Notes: generated by a model not told the origin, from the sequence alone. 64,000 nucleotides of DNA from Sporolactobacillus kofuensis (GCF_024125425.1 NZ_JAMXWN010000002.1:124001-188000); one strand, 5' to 3'. Shown: positions 26,430 through 35,988, counted from the stretch's first letter. Numbers and translations: made by a program.

Positions 26430-26721
26430 AAAAGCGTGGCGCCACTGATTTCTTAATGTTGGACGATGAGTGAAAAGATTTTTAAAGTAATGGCCAAAAG
26501 GACCATGTTATTCTTGAGCTTAGGATCTGTTTTGTGCAATTGCACAATAATTTTTATTCGCATGGCTATTGTTATATGTTCAGGATGAATTACTATGAAA
26601 GTAATTTCAATGGCCGTGGCAAGAAGAAGTGGCCTTTTTAATGATGCCCTTGGATTCCCAGATTTTTAATAAAAAAACTAATGGATATCCATCCAATGTA
26701 GTAAAGAACAAGGAGGAGTAT

Positions 26722-27867
26722 ATGGAAAACTTTTTTTATAATAACCCGGTGCCGATTGACTTTGGTTTTGGCAAGTTAAGCCGGTTACCCGAACTATTGA
26801 AGCAATTGAATTTGAAGCGAGGGCTGCTGATTAGTGCGCCTTCAATGGTACGTGCAGGTGTTGCCAAACGCATAGTGGAACAATCAGAGGGACGATTAAT
26901 TGGCGTTTTTTCTGATATTCAACCGAATCCTACGGTATTGAATACAGATCAATGTGCAGCGATTTTGCGCGATAATCATTGTGCGTTTGCTATTGCGCTT
27001 GGCGGAGGGAGTGTCATGGATTGCGCAAAAGCGGCATGCTTTGTCGCAGGCACACCGTATAGTGCGGCTGAATTTCTATCTGGAAATCAACAGATCGATC
27101 ATGCAGGAATTCCTTTGATTGCTGTACCAACAACTTCCGGAACGGCGAGTGAAGTGACAACCGCATCCGTATTGACCGACACGGAACGCGGCGTAAAAGC
27201 ATTGCTTGCTAGTCGTTATCTATACCCAATCTATGCATTGGTTGATCCTGAACTGACTCTGTCTTGTCCGGCACAGGTCACTGCTGCGAGTGGCCTTGAT
27301 GTATTAGCCCATGCGCTTGAGGCTTATTATGGAAAGAAGCATCAACCGCTTACGGATCTTGCTGCAGAACGTGCAGCATCACTCGTTTTCCATTATCTTC
27401 CGCAGGCATACCAAGAACCAGGGGATAAAGAAGCACGGTCAAAAATGGGCGAGGCCTCTGTTACCGCAGGGTTGGCATTTAATCTCACCCAAACGGCTGC
27501 TGCACATGCATGTTCCTATCCACTTACTCAGGATTATGGGATTACGCATGGTGAAGCATGTGCATTCACACTACCTTCGTTTTGGCGGATGAATAGCTCG
27601 GAAGGAGCTGAAGCCGGTCGATTACAAGCGTTCAGTAAACGGCTTGGATTTCGAGATGCTGCAGATCTTGCTGATCGCATCGACGAAATGAAAAAGATGA
27701 TGCAGCTGCGGATGACGCTTGAAGACGCCGGCATTTCGCGTGAAGGATTGGATGAACTGGTGAGCAAGAGCTTTGCACCCAACATGCAAAATAATCCGGT
27801 GGAAATCACAAAAGAACGGCTGAAAATGATTTACGAACACTTGTCCACTCAAATGATTAATAAGTAA
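26722..27867 (+). CDS. Iron-containing alcohol dehydrogenase family protein
   Basis: 381 residues from the ATG after AAGGAGGAG. The longer open frame upstream has no ribosome site. The nucleotide loop GGGSVMDCAKA and PTTSGTASEVT are typical of group III alcohol dehydrogenases. Metal ligands are visible in GLDVLAHALEAYYG and in the two histidine segments AAAHACSYPLTQDYGITHGEA. It probably reduces an aldehyde or oxidises an alcohol with NAD(P)H. It is clearly different from FucO in the same window, with low overall likeness, and could belong to the phosphonoacetaldehyde-reductase-like branch. Substrate unknown. Monocistronic, with a strong terminator. Confidence 0.87.
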   Translation: MENFFYNNPVPIDFGFGKLSRLPELLKQLNLKRGLLISAPSMVRAGVAKRIVEQSEGRLIGVFSDIQPNPTVLNTDQCAAILRDNHCAFAIALGGGSVMDCAKAACFVAGTPYSAAEFLSGNQQIDHAGIPLIAVPTTSGTASEVTTASVLTDTERGVKALLASRYLYPIYALVDPELTLSCPAQVTAASGLDVLAHALEAYYGKKHQPLTDLAAERAASLVFHYLPQAYQEPGDKEARSKMGEASVTAGLAFNLTQTAAAHACSYPLTQDYGITHGEACAFTLPSFWRMNSSEGAEAGRLQAFSKRLGFRDAADLADRIDEMKKMMQLRMTLEDAGISREGLDELVSKSFAPNMQNNPVEITKERLKMIYEHLSTQMINK

Positions 27868-27882
27868 ATATCTATTAATAAT

Positions 27883-27920
27883 AAACCATTGAGCTGGCGC
27901 TTTGCCCAGCTCAATGGTTT
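27883..27920 (+). terminator. Terminator after the iron alcohol dehydrogenase gene
   Basis: A 15-bp perfect stem AAACCATTGAGCTGG / CCAGCTCAATGGTTT with an 8-base loop. The tail on the plus strand is short (TTTTATGG). Confidence 0.8.
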
Positions 27921-27963
27921 TATGGATTTTAACGAAATAAGAAAAGCCGAGCCAAAAGCGCCC

Positions 27964-28072
27964 GATCCTTGATCTAGCATCGAATTTGCTTTGATTGCTC
28001 GCTTGCCGGGGCGCACCGCGAGCCTCCTCGAACAGGCAAAAGCCTGCGAGGTCTCACTGGTATCTCACATCT
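27964..28072. repeat. Dispersed Bacillaceae-type intergenic repeat, copy 2 (reverse orientation)
   Basis: Read on the minus strand it has GTGAGACCTCGCAGGC, GAGGAGGCTCGCGG and GCAAGCGAGCAATC, the same order of landmarks as the copy at 6878-6996. It sits between two convergent genes, in the only non-terminator part of this gap. Confidence 0.6.
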
Positions 28073-28094
28073 CCGCTATATTTTTTTCTAATAA

Positions 28095-28137
28095 GAAGAA
28101 GCTATCTCAGCCGTTTAACTGATGAGATAGCTTCTTC
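28095..28137. terminator. Hairpin between convergent genes, probable terminator of the LCP gene
   Basis: A 15-bp perfect stem GAAGAAGCTATCTCA / TGAGATAGCTTCTTC with a 13-base loop, 13 bases beyond the LCP gene stop. The T-rich tail on the minus strand is modest (TTCTTATT). Confidence 0.6.
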
Positions 28138-28149
28138 ACTTCTGAATAC

Positions 28150-29178
28150 TTAATTTGAGAAGTATTTCTTGATCGTGCTTTGAAGTTGATTTTGATCGAG
28201 AATGACTTGGCTGTTATTTGCTTTGAGCAGATCGTCATACATTGTTGCCCCGCGTCCTTTAACTTGACGATATTTGATCTGTTGTTCCGGATGGAAATCA
28301 CCCTTAACGCCTAAGCCCATGCTGACCATATCTCCGGTTGACATGTTGGTTGCAACCAGGAATTTAGATAATGAACGTGACAGTGCAGGAAAACGTGTGA
28401 CATTCGAAGGCTGCATCATCTTCTTGGCAATGCCTATTAACGCAGCCTCTTGAAGCTGCTGGCGGCCATAGTCTGTCCCGGGAAGTGAATAACGTTCATG
28501 AGTAAGCTCCGCAACCATCTCTCCATTTACTTCATGAACGCCTGGAGCGAAAGTCTTCCCTTGATTCCTTTTATACCAAGCGTGTGTCAATGTGACTTTG
28601 AACGGAAGATTCATTTGAATGCCGCCGATCGCATCAACCATATCTTTCAAGCCCCAATAGTTTGTTTCTGCATAATAATGAATCGGCACACCGGTCAAGT
28701 TGGATACGGCTGTTACCGCATCGACGATTCCTTGTTTCGTTCCTTTTTTTACCTGTGAAATGTATTGAACACTTGTGAGCTTCGTATGTCCATAGCCGGC
28801 CATGGAAACACGCGTGTCTCGAGGAATACTGAGCATGTTATACGTATGATTATTCAGATCGGCATGAATCAAGACCATCGAATCCGTATGGCTTGCCGTG
28901 TCGCCTTTTCGTGCATCTGAACCGATCAGCAGCACATTAAATACACCGGCTTTTTCTTTATAGTTCTGTACGTTACTGTTTGTTCCCGAAGCACCGACAG
29001 CTTTCAAATTGTTGAAATGGGCCGTTGGCTTCAGTTTCTGATAAGCAAAAAAGCCAAGTGCTGTGCCGCCGACAAGAAGAATTGCCAGTGTTAACAAAAA
29101 AATTCGGAGCACCCGATGCTTTTTTCTCGTTTTTCTAAAGTCGCTTCTTGACTGGACAGGATCTAATTTCTTAGCCAT
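28150..29178 (-). CDS. LCP (LytR-CpsA-Psr) family wall polymer transferase
   Basis: 342 residues from the ATG preceded by AAAGGAGA; an upstream ATG at 29262 has no ribosome site. A basic N-terminus is followed by one membrane helix (about 23-45), so the enzyme domain lies outside the cell. LCP motifs are LIGSDARKG, HTDSMVLIHADL, SIPRDTRV and ERYSLPGTDYGRQQ, including the conserved Arg and Asp residues that hold the polyprenyl pyrophosphate and Mg. Such enzymes attach teichoic or teichuronic acids, or capsules, to peptidoglycan. The teichuronic-type operon in this window offers a possible substrate, though 16 kb away. Confidence 0.92.
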   Translation of the reverse strand: MAKKLDPVQSRSDFRKTRKKHRVLRIFLLTLAILLVGGTALGFFAYQKLKPTAHFNNLKAVGASGTNSNVQNYKEKAGVFNVLLIGSDARKGDTASHTDSMVLIHADLNNHTYNMLSIPRDTRVSMAGYGHTKLTSVQYISQVKKGTKQGIVDAVTAVSNLTGVPIHYYAETNYWGLKDMVDAIGGIQMNLPFKVTLTHAWYKRNQGKTFAPGVHEVNGEMVAELTHERYSLPGTDYGRQQLQEAALIGIAKKMMQPSNVTRFPALSRSLSKFLVATNMSTGDMVSMGLGVKGDFHPEQQIKYRQVKGRGATMYDDLLKANNSQVILDQNQLQSTIKKYFSN

Positions 29179-29472
29179 GATTTTCTCCTTTTTACTGCGC
29201 AGTGCGTATGAATGTGAATGTGAAGTAGGAAAGCCATCGTTCCAACGTCCGATTTTTTCCAATTCCTTTCAATCAGTATAGCAAAAATTTCGATATAATG
29301 TTCCAAAATATGACGGAAACTATTTGTTTATTTTGAGCCTTTAGATGAAGAGCGGGTGTCTCGCTCAGAACTACAAGGGAATGAGGATGCACATCATCAT
29401 GGTATTGAAAAACATAATGAATTAGGCAATACCATATAATGTTTCAAGATCATAATTAAGGAGGTTGAATCC

Positions 29473-29847
29473 ATGGAACTTGTTCAAACATCGGACGTGC
29501 TTGAACTTGTGCACGAAAATGGAAATTGGTTACTGAATCGCGAATTAGGGTTCTCCCCGGTTCAGATGGTAGCGGCATCTGCTGCGGCATGCAGTACCTA
29601 TGTCTTTGAGAGTATGTTGGACGAGAGAGGGATTCCTTATGAAATAAAAAAAGTGCTGTTCGAGTATCAACTCGACGTATACTACCCCAATCCCGTGTCA
29701 AAGATTGATGTCCAATTTTATATTAAATCGAACTTAAATGATCGAGAAGAAATTGAACATGTTTTCTTTCAGATTGCAGAAAACTGTCAAGTGATTCAAA
29801 CGTTACATCCACGTGTTAAGGTCAATGCATCAATTTATTATCTTTGA
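29473..29847 (+). CDS. OsmC family protein
   Basis: 124 residues, a short OsmC/Ohr-fold protein. Family features are GFSPVQMVAASAAACSTYVF, with the first conserved Cys at the start of the central helix, and IAENCQVIQTLHP, with the second Cys. Two such cysteines in OsmC/Ohr proteins reduce organic or fatty peroxides. This short, YhfA-like branch is less well understood, so the peroxidase role is uncertain. The ATG has AAGGAGG about 8 bases upstream. Confidence 0.8.
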   Translation: MELVQTSDVLELVHENGNWLLNRELGFSPVQMVAASAAACSTYVFESMLDERGIPYEIKKVLFEYQLDVYYPNPVSKIDVQFYIKSNLNDREEIEHVFFQIAENCQVIQTLHPRVKVNASIYYL

Positions 29848-29953
29848 TTGGCTATTGACTGGGCAGTGTTGGGTTTCATGATGATTTCATAGAAGATAGA
29901 ATTCCTTTGATTGTTAACTTTTTCACAGTTAATTTTTCCATGCTCGTTACTCA

Positions 29954-29978
29954 CAAAGTCTACTTCTTATTCCGATAA
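29954..29978 (+). promoter_or_regulatory. SigD-like promoter before the chemoreceptor gene
   Basis: CAAA (29954-29957), 13 bases, then TCCGATAA (29971-29978), close to the flagellar/chemotaxis sigma-D consensus TAAA-N13-15-GCCGATAT. It lies about 40 bases upstream of a methyl-accepting protein, a typical SigD target. Confidence 0.45.
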
Positions 29979-30015
29979 ATAGAAAAGAGCGAATAGAAGG
30001 GGTTTGTGTCAAATA

Positions 30016-32025
30016 ATGCCGAATAAGAAAAAGTATAATCCGATGAACTTATTGAAATTGAATTTAAGGAAAACACTGATCATAGGCGCAGTCTTCTTCA
30101 CGATCATCCCATCTGTGATCGTTGGTGTATTTTCTTATTTTAATGCAAAACAAGCTGTTACCGAACAAATGGAAAACAGCGCAAAAAACAGTGTCACGTT
30201 GTTGAATCAGAATATAACACAGATGATTAATAAGGAAAAAACGCGGGTTGATTATTTATCGAGCCATATCTCAGGTGCAGAGATGACTGGAGCAATAAAA
30301 AATGAAATGATGGATCGACTACTGTCTCAGCAACAATCGGATAACGGACTCGCACAAGTGTATGCAGCGAACAAAAAGGGCAATTTTATCTACACTCCAC
30401 AATCTTTAGTAGAACCAAAAGGATATAATCCTACGCTTCGTCCTTGGTATCAAGCAGCGATGAAAAAACCCTATCGAATGATCGTTAATGAACCCTATAA
30501 CTCAGAATTAGTTCAAGATTATGTGGTGTCTTTATCAGAGACGACAAGTGATGGAAAAGGTGTGGTCGGCCTTGATTTGAAACTGGATGATATTCAAAAA
30601 ATGTCTGATGCGGTTAATGTGGGGAAGAAAGGCTATGCGTTTATTATGAGCAAAAAAGGTTATATTGTTGCTCATCCGGATTTGAGACCTGGGGTAAAGG
30701 CGCCTGATCTGAAACTATTAGCCCAAACGAAAAAAAGTGATCATGGGGCATTTGATACGGTGTACAAAGGTATGCCAAAGCGGGACATCTTCATGACAAA
30801 TAAAGAAACCGGTTGGATTATCGTTGGCTCACTTCTGCATAGCGAAGTTGCGGATCATACGAATGGTATTCTTTTTCGATCGATCCTAGTTGGCGTCATC
30901 ACTGCACTAATCGGTGTTATCATTTCCATATGCGCTGTCTTCTTCATCATTCGACCGATTAAGAATCTTATCGATGTCTCGAAAAAAGTTGCCGACAAAG
31001 ATCTAACCGCACATGCGCAAAGTGATGGATTCGACGAGTTCAAACAACTTGGTCAAGGATTTAATCACATGATTGATTCTTTAGGCGAAGTGTTGACACA
31101 TGTGGATGACAAAGCGGCTGCTGTTGCCGCATCTTCGGAAGAATTAACGGCATCAACTGAAGAGAGTAAGGCAACCTCTGATGAAGTTGCGCGTTCAATT
31201 CAGGAAATTGCAACGGACGCGCAGAAGCAAAACCATAAAGTCGAATCGTCCAGAACAAATGTTGAAGCGATCTATAAGGAAATTGAAAACATTTCAGAAA
31301 AAGCGACAAACTTGCATGATAAATCAAGTGCTGCAATCGCTACAGTAGTTGATGGGAAGCACTCATTAACACAAATGACCGAACAAATTAAAATGATTCG
31401 TTCAACAAATACCGAGGTTATGCGTTCGTTGAATGAATTGGTTGAAAAAATGAAGTTGATTCAATATACCAACAATCTCATCAATGATATCGCAGCACAG
31501 ACACACTTATTATCATTAAATGCTGCTATTGAAGCGGCTCGAGCAGGAGAGCACGGCAAAGGATTCAGTGTGGTCGCGGAAGAAATTCAGAAGTTGGCGA
31601 ATCAATCGTCCGAATCAACCAAGAAGATCGCTGATATAGAGCATTCCATCTCAGAAAAAGTTTCGGGACTTGTTCAATCGATGGAAAGTGGCACTGAGCA
31701 AGTAGATAAAGGCATTAAAGTTGCCGATGAAGCAACACGCTCATTTAACAATATTGAAGAGACTGTTGCTTCAGTTTCCGCAGCGTCTGACGATGTGACA
31801 CATTCAGTGAAGACGATTTTTGGAGAGACTGGTGAAATCGTAAGGCGCATTGCAGATATTGCACAATTTGCTGAAAATACGAGCAGCCTGACAGAAAATG
31901 TGTCCGCAGCAGCTGAAGAACAATCCGCATCCATGGAAGAAATTGCAAACAATGCAACAAACCTTTCAACATTAGCAGATGAATTACGGCAAATTGTGAC
32001 CCGTTTTACATTAAATAAAAAGTAA
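30016..32025 (+). CDS. Methyl-accepting chemotaxis protein with extracellular Cache domain
   Basis: 669 residues from ATG 30016 (GAAGGGG upstream; an in-frame TTG at 30004 is too close to that site). Membrane helix 1 is at about 18-40 and helix 2 at about 290-312. Between them is a double-Cache ligand-binding domain with the LRPWYQAAM motif typical of sensors for amino acids or other small ligands. A HAMP linker (about 312-365) leads to the coiled-coil signalling domain, whose tip is [20 protein letters not shown] followed by [11 protein letters not shown]. It signals to CheA/CheW at the pole. The ligand is unknown. The SigD-like promoter implies a motile organism. Confidence 0.94.
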   Translation: MPNKKKYNPMNLLKLNLRKTLIIGAVFFTIIPSVIVGVFSYFNAKQAVTEQMENSAKNSVTLLNQNITQMINKEKTRVDYLSSHISGAEMTGAIKNEMMDRLLSQQQSDNGLAQVYAANKKGNFIYTPQSLVEPKGYNPTLRPWYQAAMKKPYRMIVNEPYNSELVQDYVVSLSETTSDGKGVVGLDLKLDDIQKMSDAVNVGKKGYAFIMSKKGYIVAHPDLRPGVKAPDLKLLAQTKKSDHGAFDTVYKGMPKRDIFMTNKETGWIIVGSLLHSEVADHTNGILFRSILVGVITALIGVIISICAVFFIIRPIKNLIDVSKKVADKDLTAHAQSDGFDEFKQLGQGFNHMIDSLGEVLTHVDDKAAAVAASSEELTASTEESKATSDEVARSIQEIATDAQKQNHKVESSRTNVEAIYKEIENISEKATNLHDKSSAAIATVVDGKHSLTQMTEQIKMIRSTNTEVMRSLNELVEKMKLIQYTNNLINDIAAQTHLLSLNAAIEAARAGEHGKGFSVVAEEIQKLANQSSESTKKIADIEHSISEKVSGLVQSMESGTEQVDKGIKVADEATRSFNNIEETVASVSAASDDVTHSVKTIFGETGEIVRRIADIAQFAENTSSLTENVSAAAEEQSASMEEIANNATNLSTLADELRQIVTRFTLNKK

Positions 32026-32045
32026 TGAACGCTATTGATCCCACT

Positions 32046-32077
32046 CAGTCTTCCTTAATTGGAAGGCTGTTTTTTTA
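32046..32077 (+). terminator. Terminator after the chemoreceptor gene
   Basis: A 9-bp stem CAGTCTTCC / GGAAGGCTG (one G-T pair) with loop TTAATT, followed by seven T. Confidence 0.9.
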
Positions 32078-32123
32078 TACAATAGGAAGTAAAAAATTAT
32101 TGCATAAAAAATGCAACGAAAAT

Positions 32124-32141
32124 GTGAGACGCCTGCGGGAT
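32124..32141. repeat. Head fragment of the dispersed intergenic repeat
   Basis: GTGAGACGCCTGCGGGAT matches the first 18 or so bases of the repeat at 6878. The rest of the element is missing. Confidence 0.35.
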
Positions 32142-32259
32142 TGATTGTTGTGTGAAAAATTGACAATTTCCGGGGAAATAAGTGTCATTTGATCGTTCTC
32201 TGAATGCCCCTGCATAATTCTATTAAGGAGGTCATAAATACTATTTTTTTCTAATATCT

Positions 32260-32814
32260 CTATCTTTGAAAATGATTTTTGAGGACATGCTGTGTTTGCC
32301 GCTTCCATCGACGAACGGTTTGTTGTGAAACACGATGCATTGCAGCAATCTGTTGGATCGAGTAACCATGAATGATGTGCATGCGGTAAAAGGTGTATTG
32401 GTTTTCTGTAAATGAAGGGAAAAAAGGTGGAACATGAGGTGTTGGATGATAAGAAATGTGTTTGCGGCGAATCTTGTACGGACTCTGCGTTTCTTGAACG
32501 AGGTCGCAATAGGAGGTCGCTAACTTTTTCTTTACATAGTGTTTAAGCTGTTCTCTCATGCGCTGACGAAGCAAATTGAAAAAGTAACGTTCAGAAGTGA
32601 TCCCCTTTGGCACTTGAGTAGGGTCAAAGATTTGATCTACCTCCCTGATTATTCTTTGACATTCAAGGATCAATTCGTGGGTGACTCGTTCATGCAGCAG
32701 AAATGCGTATTTCTTTGTCAATGACCGGATGAGTGGTTGACACGTTCTCAGCAAATGGTCGAAGGCTTGTTTCGAATTCGAAATGTCTGGTCTCAAGTGT
32801 TGGGAATAGGTCAT
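32260..32814 (-). CDS. Orphan sigma-70-like factor / HTH regulator
   Basis: 184 residues. Residues about 17-100 resemble sigma region 2: a helical stretch with FDHLLRTCQPLIRSL and an acidic/aromatic section, then FFNLLRQRMREQLKHYVKKK. Residues about 140-180 form a helix-turn-helix like region 4.2: HGYSIQQIAAMHRVSQQTVR followed by RWK. A proline/histidine-rich linker joins them (YHPTPHVPPFFPS). This two-part plan and length fit minor sigma factors (ComX/SigH/ECF style), but the similarity is weak and no anti-sigma gene is adjacent. It could also be a phage-type late-gene activator (ArpU/RinA style). Confidence 0.55.
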   Translation of the reverse strand: MTYSQHLRPDISNSKQAFDHLLRTCQPLIRSLTKKYAFLLHERVTHELILECQRIIREVDQIFDPTQVPKGITSERYFFNLLRQRMREQLKHYVKKKLATSYCDLVQETQSPYKIRRKHISYHPTPHVPPFFPSFTENQYTFYRMHIIHGYSIQQIAAMHRVSQQTVRRWKRQTQHVLKNHFQR

Positions 32815-33016
32815 GGATCAATATCCTCTCAATAAATTTTTGAAGTGTATGTTAGGGGGATCTTGGGTGGATAGAACTGGGCTATTAAGACTATCTAGTC
32901 ACTACTATACAGAAAAATTGAACAAAATGGTGAAATCATTTTCAAAAATCAGTTATTAATTCTGCCGATTTTGTGAACATAATGAATCATCAATGAAAAT
33001 CAATAATAGAGAAAAG

Positions 33017-33039
33017 AGATTGCAGCATTCCTGCAATCT
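33017..33039 (-). terminator. Terminator of the SorC-type regulator gene
   Basis: Stem AGATTGCAG / CTGCAATCT with a 5-base loop. On the minus strand it is followed by CTTTTCTCTATT, about 20 bases after the gene end. Confidence 0.65.
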
Positions 33040-33059
33040 ATCTTTTATCTATTTTCAGG

Positions 33060-34013
33060 TTAATTTGCAGCTAATAATTCATGTGCAGTGTCTGCAGTGG
33101 TGATGAGTGTATTCAGATGTCCGCCATGTAACGCGCCAAGGATTCCAGGTACTTTCGCCTTTGACTCTGCTATTCCGATCGAATAGCGTGTCTTTTTTAA
33201 GCAATCCAGCGGCATTGAAAGTGTTCGTTCTGTAAGATGAGTACGAACCACATGACCTTTGATATCGTAGAAACGAGAGCAGATATCGCCTGCGACTTGT
33301 TCATTTTTGAGCTTCTCGACGGCACTTTCTCCGTAGAATGCATGCCAAGTCGATTGGCCGGTGCTATTTATTGACCCAATACCAAACAATGCAATGCTTA
33401 CTTTATCCCACATTTGAGCAATCTCTTTATAATAATGTGAATGGATAAAATCATCGCGTGTTGAGGGGCGTTCAACGATTGCTGGCACGTCAATCATTAA
33501 CGATTTCCCTTTAAGTTTTTCTGCTGTCTGGAAACAAATCGTGTTCACATGGTAGCGACTCTCAAGCTTTCCTGCTGGACCACCGACCATCGGCACACAA
33601 AAAATATTTTTCCATCGTTCGGTTGGCTCAAGAGCTTCTACGACCGAAGCCATACTGCTGCCCCACGAGCACCCGATGACATCATTATCCTCGAGTATTG
33701 TGTTCAATAATTGCGCTGTGGCTTGGCCAATAGCTGTTCGTTTCACCTGTTCCGATTGTTCTTGTTCTACCGTAACAACGATCGCTTTTTTTAATTGAAA
33801 ACGATTCTCCAGTTGTTCTGCAAGTGAAAGATCCTTCAAATCATAGTTAATGGTTATCTTAACAATACCTTCCTCACGAATCTTTTTAAGAATCCGGCTG
33901 ATCGAGGTTCGATTAATGCCTGTTTTTTGGGCAATTTCATTTTGTGTCATATTTTGTTCGTAATAAAATTGTGCGATCTGAATGTATTTTTTCTTTAACT
34001 CCTGATTATCCAT
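33060..34013 (-). CDS. SorC/DeoR-type sugar-binding transcriptional regulator
   Basis: 317 residues. An N-terminal helix-turn-helix (about 18-45: MTQNEIAQKTGINRTSISRI) is followed by a sugar-phosphate-binding domain from about 60 (DVIGCSWGSSMASVVEAL, VPMVGGPAG, GIGSINSTG, ALHGGHLNTLITT). SorC-family repressors respond to phosphorylated sugars and commonly regulate the neighbouring sugar genes. The nearby Rpe and phosphatase genes at 34.3-35.9 kb may be its targets, but no operator was identified. Confidence 0.9.
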   Translation of the reverse strand: MDNQELKKKYIQIAQFYYEQNMTQNEIAQKTGINRTSISRILKKIREEGIVKITINYDLKDLSLAEQLENRFQLKKAIVVTVEQEQSEQVKRTAIGQATAQLLNTILEDNDVIGCSWGSSMASVVEALEPTERWKNIFCVPMVGGPAGKLESRYHVNTICFQTAEKLKGKSLMIDVPAIVERPSTRDDFIHSHYYKEIAQMWDKVSIALFGIGSINSTGQSTWHAFYGESAVEKLKNEQVAGDICSRFYDIKGHVVRTHLTERTLSMPLDCLKKTRYSIGIAESKAKVPGILGALHGGHLNTLITTADTAHELLAAN

Positions 34014-34203
34014 AGAAACACCTCACGATATGCACAAATGATCAGCAATTAAAAATATGTGCAGGTTCTTATTGCCATTATATTTCTGAACGAAGCAATT
34101 GTAAAATTAAAATGAAAACGCTCGTATTGTTCCAATCAAGCTCGTCGAAGAATATGTTCCTGAACATGCAGAAACTATTTATTAGAACATAAACAATATG
34201 TGA

Positions 34204-34243
34204 AGAACCGTGATTCGCTGTCCTTACAGCAGACCACGGTTCT
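34204..34243 (-). terminator. Hairpin downstream of the phosphatase gene
   Basis: Stem AGAACCGTG / CACGGTTCT with an inner GCTGT / ACAGC stem. No strong T-run follows on the minus strand. It lies between the phosphoglycerate-mutase-like gene and the SorC-type regulator gene. Confidence 0.45.
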
Positions 34244-34353
34244 ATGATTTTGAATGAATTCAGGGGTTATAACTGCGACGCTATGCCAGTAAAAGTTCTA
34301 TTTCCAAGCGAGTTAGGAGAAACAAAGCAGATCACTCGTCGAATCGAGAAAGG

Positions 34354-35004
34354 TTAAAAATGTTCGACTTCGCCGATGTATTTTACCGTGAATGTTCCTT
34401 GATCGTAGACAATCTTTGTGACACTGGTGTTTGGAATGTAGGTGGCGTGATAGTCTTGACCATGCAGAACGCAAAGCACGCAATCGATAAAAAGACAATG
34501 GCTGACAAGCAAAAGATTTGAAGCGTTTGATGTGCGAATCATTTGGAGTACTCGATTAACGCGTTCTGTTGCATCTTCAAAGCTTTCAGCCAGATCAACT
34601 GTATCAATAGCTTTTATTGTTGCAAGTATTTTCATTTTGTTTTCATCAGAGGATGCATCGCGGACAACCAAACCATTTGATACTTGACTTGCTTCCGCCC
34701 ACATGGTTTCACTTAAACCGCCTTCGAACGATCCAAAAGATACTTCGCGCAGATCGGTCACTTCCATAATTGGCGTGTCGGGATCATTGGAATGATCGAT
34801 GATCCGTTTCGTTGTTTGTCTCGCACGGCCAAGGTCACTTGTATAAGCAACGTCAAAACGAATATTTTGTTCCTTAAATAGGGTCCCTAATTGATCAGCA
34901 GCAGTTTCACCCAACTGAGTTAAAGGAGAATCAGAAATGCCCTGAACTCTTCCTAACTTATTAAATAGTGTCTGGCCGTGTCTGACAAAATAAATCGTCT
35001 TCAT
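34354..35004 (-). CDS. Histidine phosphatase family protein (phosphoglycerate mutase-like)
   Basis: 216 residues. The RHG signature in YFVRHGQTLFNKLGRVQG supplies the phospho-accepting His. The second His follows in LLLVSHCLFIDCVL, and SFGSFEGGL holds the conserved Glu. It is a cofactor-independent-looking small acid phosphatase of the GpmB/PhoE kind rather than the glycolytic enzyme. The substrate is unknown, but the divergent rpe gene suggests a sugar phosphate. The ATG has AAAGGAGGGA upstream, and a cre-like box lies 19-32 bases before the ATG. Confidence 0.88.
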   Translation of the reverse strand: MKTIYFVRHGQTLFNKLGRVQGISDSPLTQLGETAADQLGTLFKEQNIRFDVAYTSDLGRARQTTKRIIDHSNDPDTPIMEVTDLREVSFGSFEGGLSETMWAEASQVSNGLVVRDASSDENKMKILATIKAIDTVDLAESFEDATERVNRVLQMIRTSNASNLLLVSHCLFIDCVLCVLHGQDYHATYIPNTSVTKIVYDQGTFTVKYIGEVEHF

Positions 35005-35022
35005 AAAGTTTCCCTCCTTTTA

Positions 35023-35036
35023 TGTAAGCGATTACT
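35023..35036 (-). promoter_or_regulatory. cre-like box at the phosphatase promoter
   Basis: TGTAAGCGATTACT matches the cre consensus with only the last base different. It lies upstream of the minus-strand phosphatase gene. Confidence 0.55.
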
Positions 35037-35185
35037 AGAGAAAGAATAATGGGTTACAAAGCATCCACTCATTAGAATAATGGAATAGGGTTAATTATGC
35101 AAAACAGATGTACTGTTGCACCGAAATTCACGTTCTTGTTCTTTGACATGAGAAATATGAAGTCGTAGTATAAACTATATTGATT

Positions 35186-35199
35186 AGAAATCGCTTACA
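35186..35199 (+). promoter_or_regulatory. cre-like box at the rpe promoter
   Basis: AGAAATCGCTTACA; its complement TGTAAGCGATTTCT differs from the cre consensus only at the end and is nearly identical to the box at 35023. It lies about 24 bases upstream of the rpe-like start. Confidence 0.55.
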
Positions 35200-35222
35200 A
35201 TAGTGGGAGGGGAAACCGTTCG

Positions 35223-35876
35223 ATGAAAATTCTACCGTCAATTCTATCCGCCAACTTTGCGCGTTTAGCGGAGGATGTCCAAGATATCGCAAAAGATGTT
35301 GACATGATTCATGTTGACGTGATGGATGGCCATTTTGTTCCAAATATTACGATGGGTGCCAACGTTGTCCAAGCATTGAAAAAAGAGACAACGGTTGCTC
35401 AGGATGTTCACTTAATGGTGGAAGAGCCGATCGATCTGTTGCCCTCTTTCTTAGAGGCTGGAGCAGATATGATATCGGTTCACATTGAAGCCTGCAAACA
35501 TCTGCATCGAGCGATTCAAATCATCAAGGATGGCGGTGCAAAGGCGGGTGTTGTTCTTAATCCATCAACCCCGGTTTCCTCCTTAGCATCCATTATTAAA
35601 GATATTGATTATGTACTCATTATGACTGTCGATCCCGGCTTCGGTGGGCAGAGCTTTATCTATTCGATGATTGATAAAATAAAGGCTGTACATGACATGA
35701 TCCTGTCTATGAACCTGTCTGTGGAAATTGAAGTTGACGGCGGTATTAATCCAGAGACACTTCCACTTTGTCTGCAAGCCGGTGCGTCTTTATTTGTTGC
35801 CGGGTCGGCAGTATTTAACTGTAGTGACAGACATCAGGCGATCCAAGATCTGATTCAAAGTAGCCAAACAGAATAA
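35223..35876 (+). CDS. rpe: Ribulose-phosphate 3-epimerase family protein
   Basis: 217 residues, the standard TIM-barrel length. Motifs are MIHVDVMDGHFVPNITMG, DVHLMVEEP, DPGFGGQSFI and VDGGINPET, with the metal-binding His and Asp residues. It interconverts D-ribulose 5-phosphate and D-xylulose 5-phosphate. A sister activity, D-allulose-6-phosphate epimerase, is not excluded. Its placement opposite a phosphatase with matching cre-like boxes, rather than next to ribosome-maturation genes (rsgA, prkC), suggests this may be an accessory, sugar-specific copy. The ATG has GGGAGGGG upstream. Confidence 0.88.
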   Translation: MKILPSILSANFARLAEDVQDIAKDVDMIHVDVMDGHFVPNITMGANVVQALKKETTVAQDVHLMVEEPIDLLPSFLEAGADMISVHIEACKHLHRAIQIIKDGGAKAGVVLNPSTPVSSLASIIKDIDYVLIMTVDPGFGGQSFIYSMIDKIKAVHDMILSMNLSVEIEVDGGINPETLPLCLQAGASLFVAGSAVFNCSDRHQAIQDLIQSSQTE

Positions 35877-35924
35877 GTATCTCGCATTTTGAAATTCTAT
35901 AGTTGACAAAAAAGATGGAACGGG

Positions 35925-35973
35925 AACGTGGATTTAGTTAACCGATCAAGGTTGGCAAAGCCACGTTTTTTTT
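35925..35973 (+). terminator. Terminator after the rpe-like gene
   Basis: Outer stem AACGTGG / CCACGTT with an inner AACC-GATCAA-GGTT hairpin, followed by a run of eight T. Confidence 0.8.
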
Positions 35974-35988
35974 GCTGTTTCCATCTGA

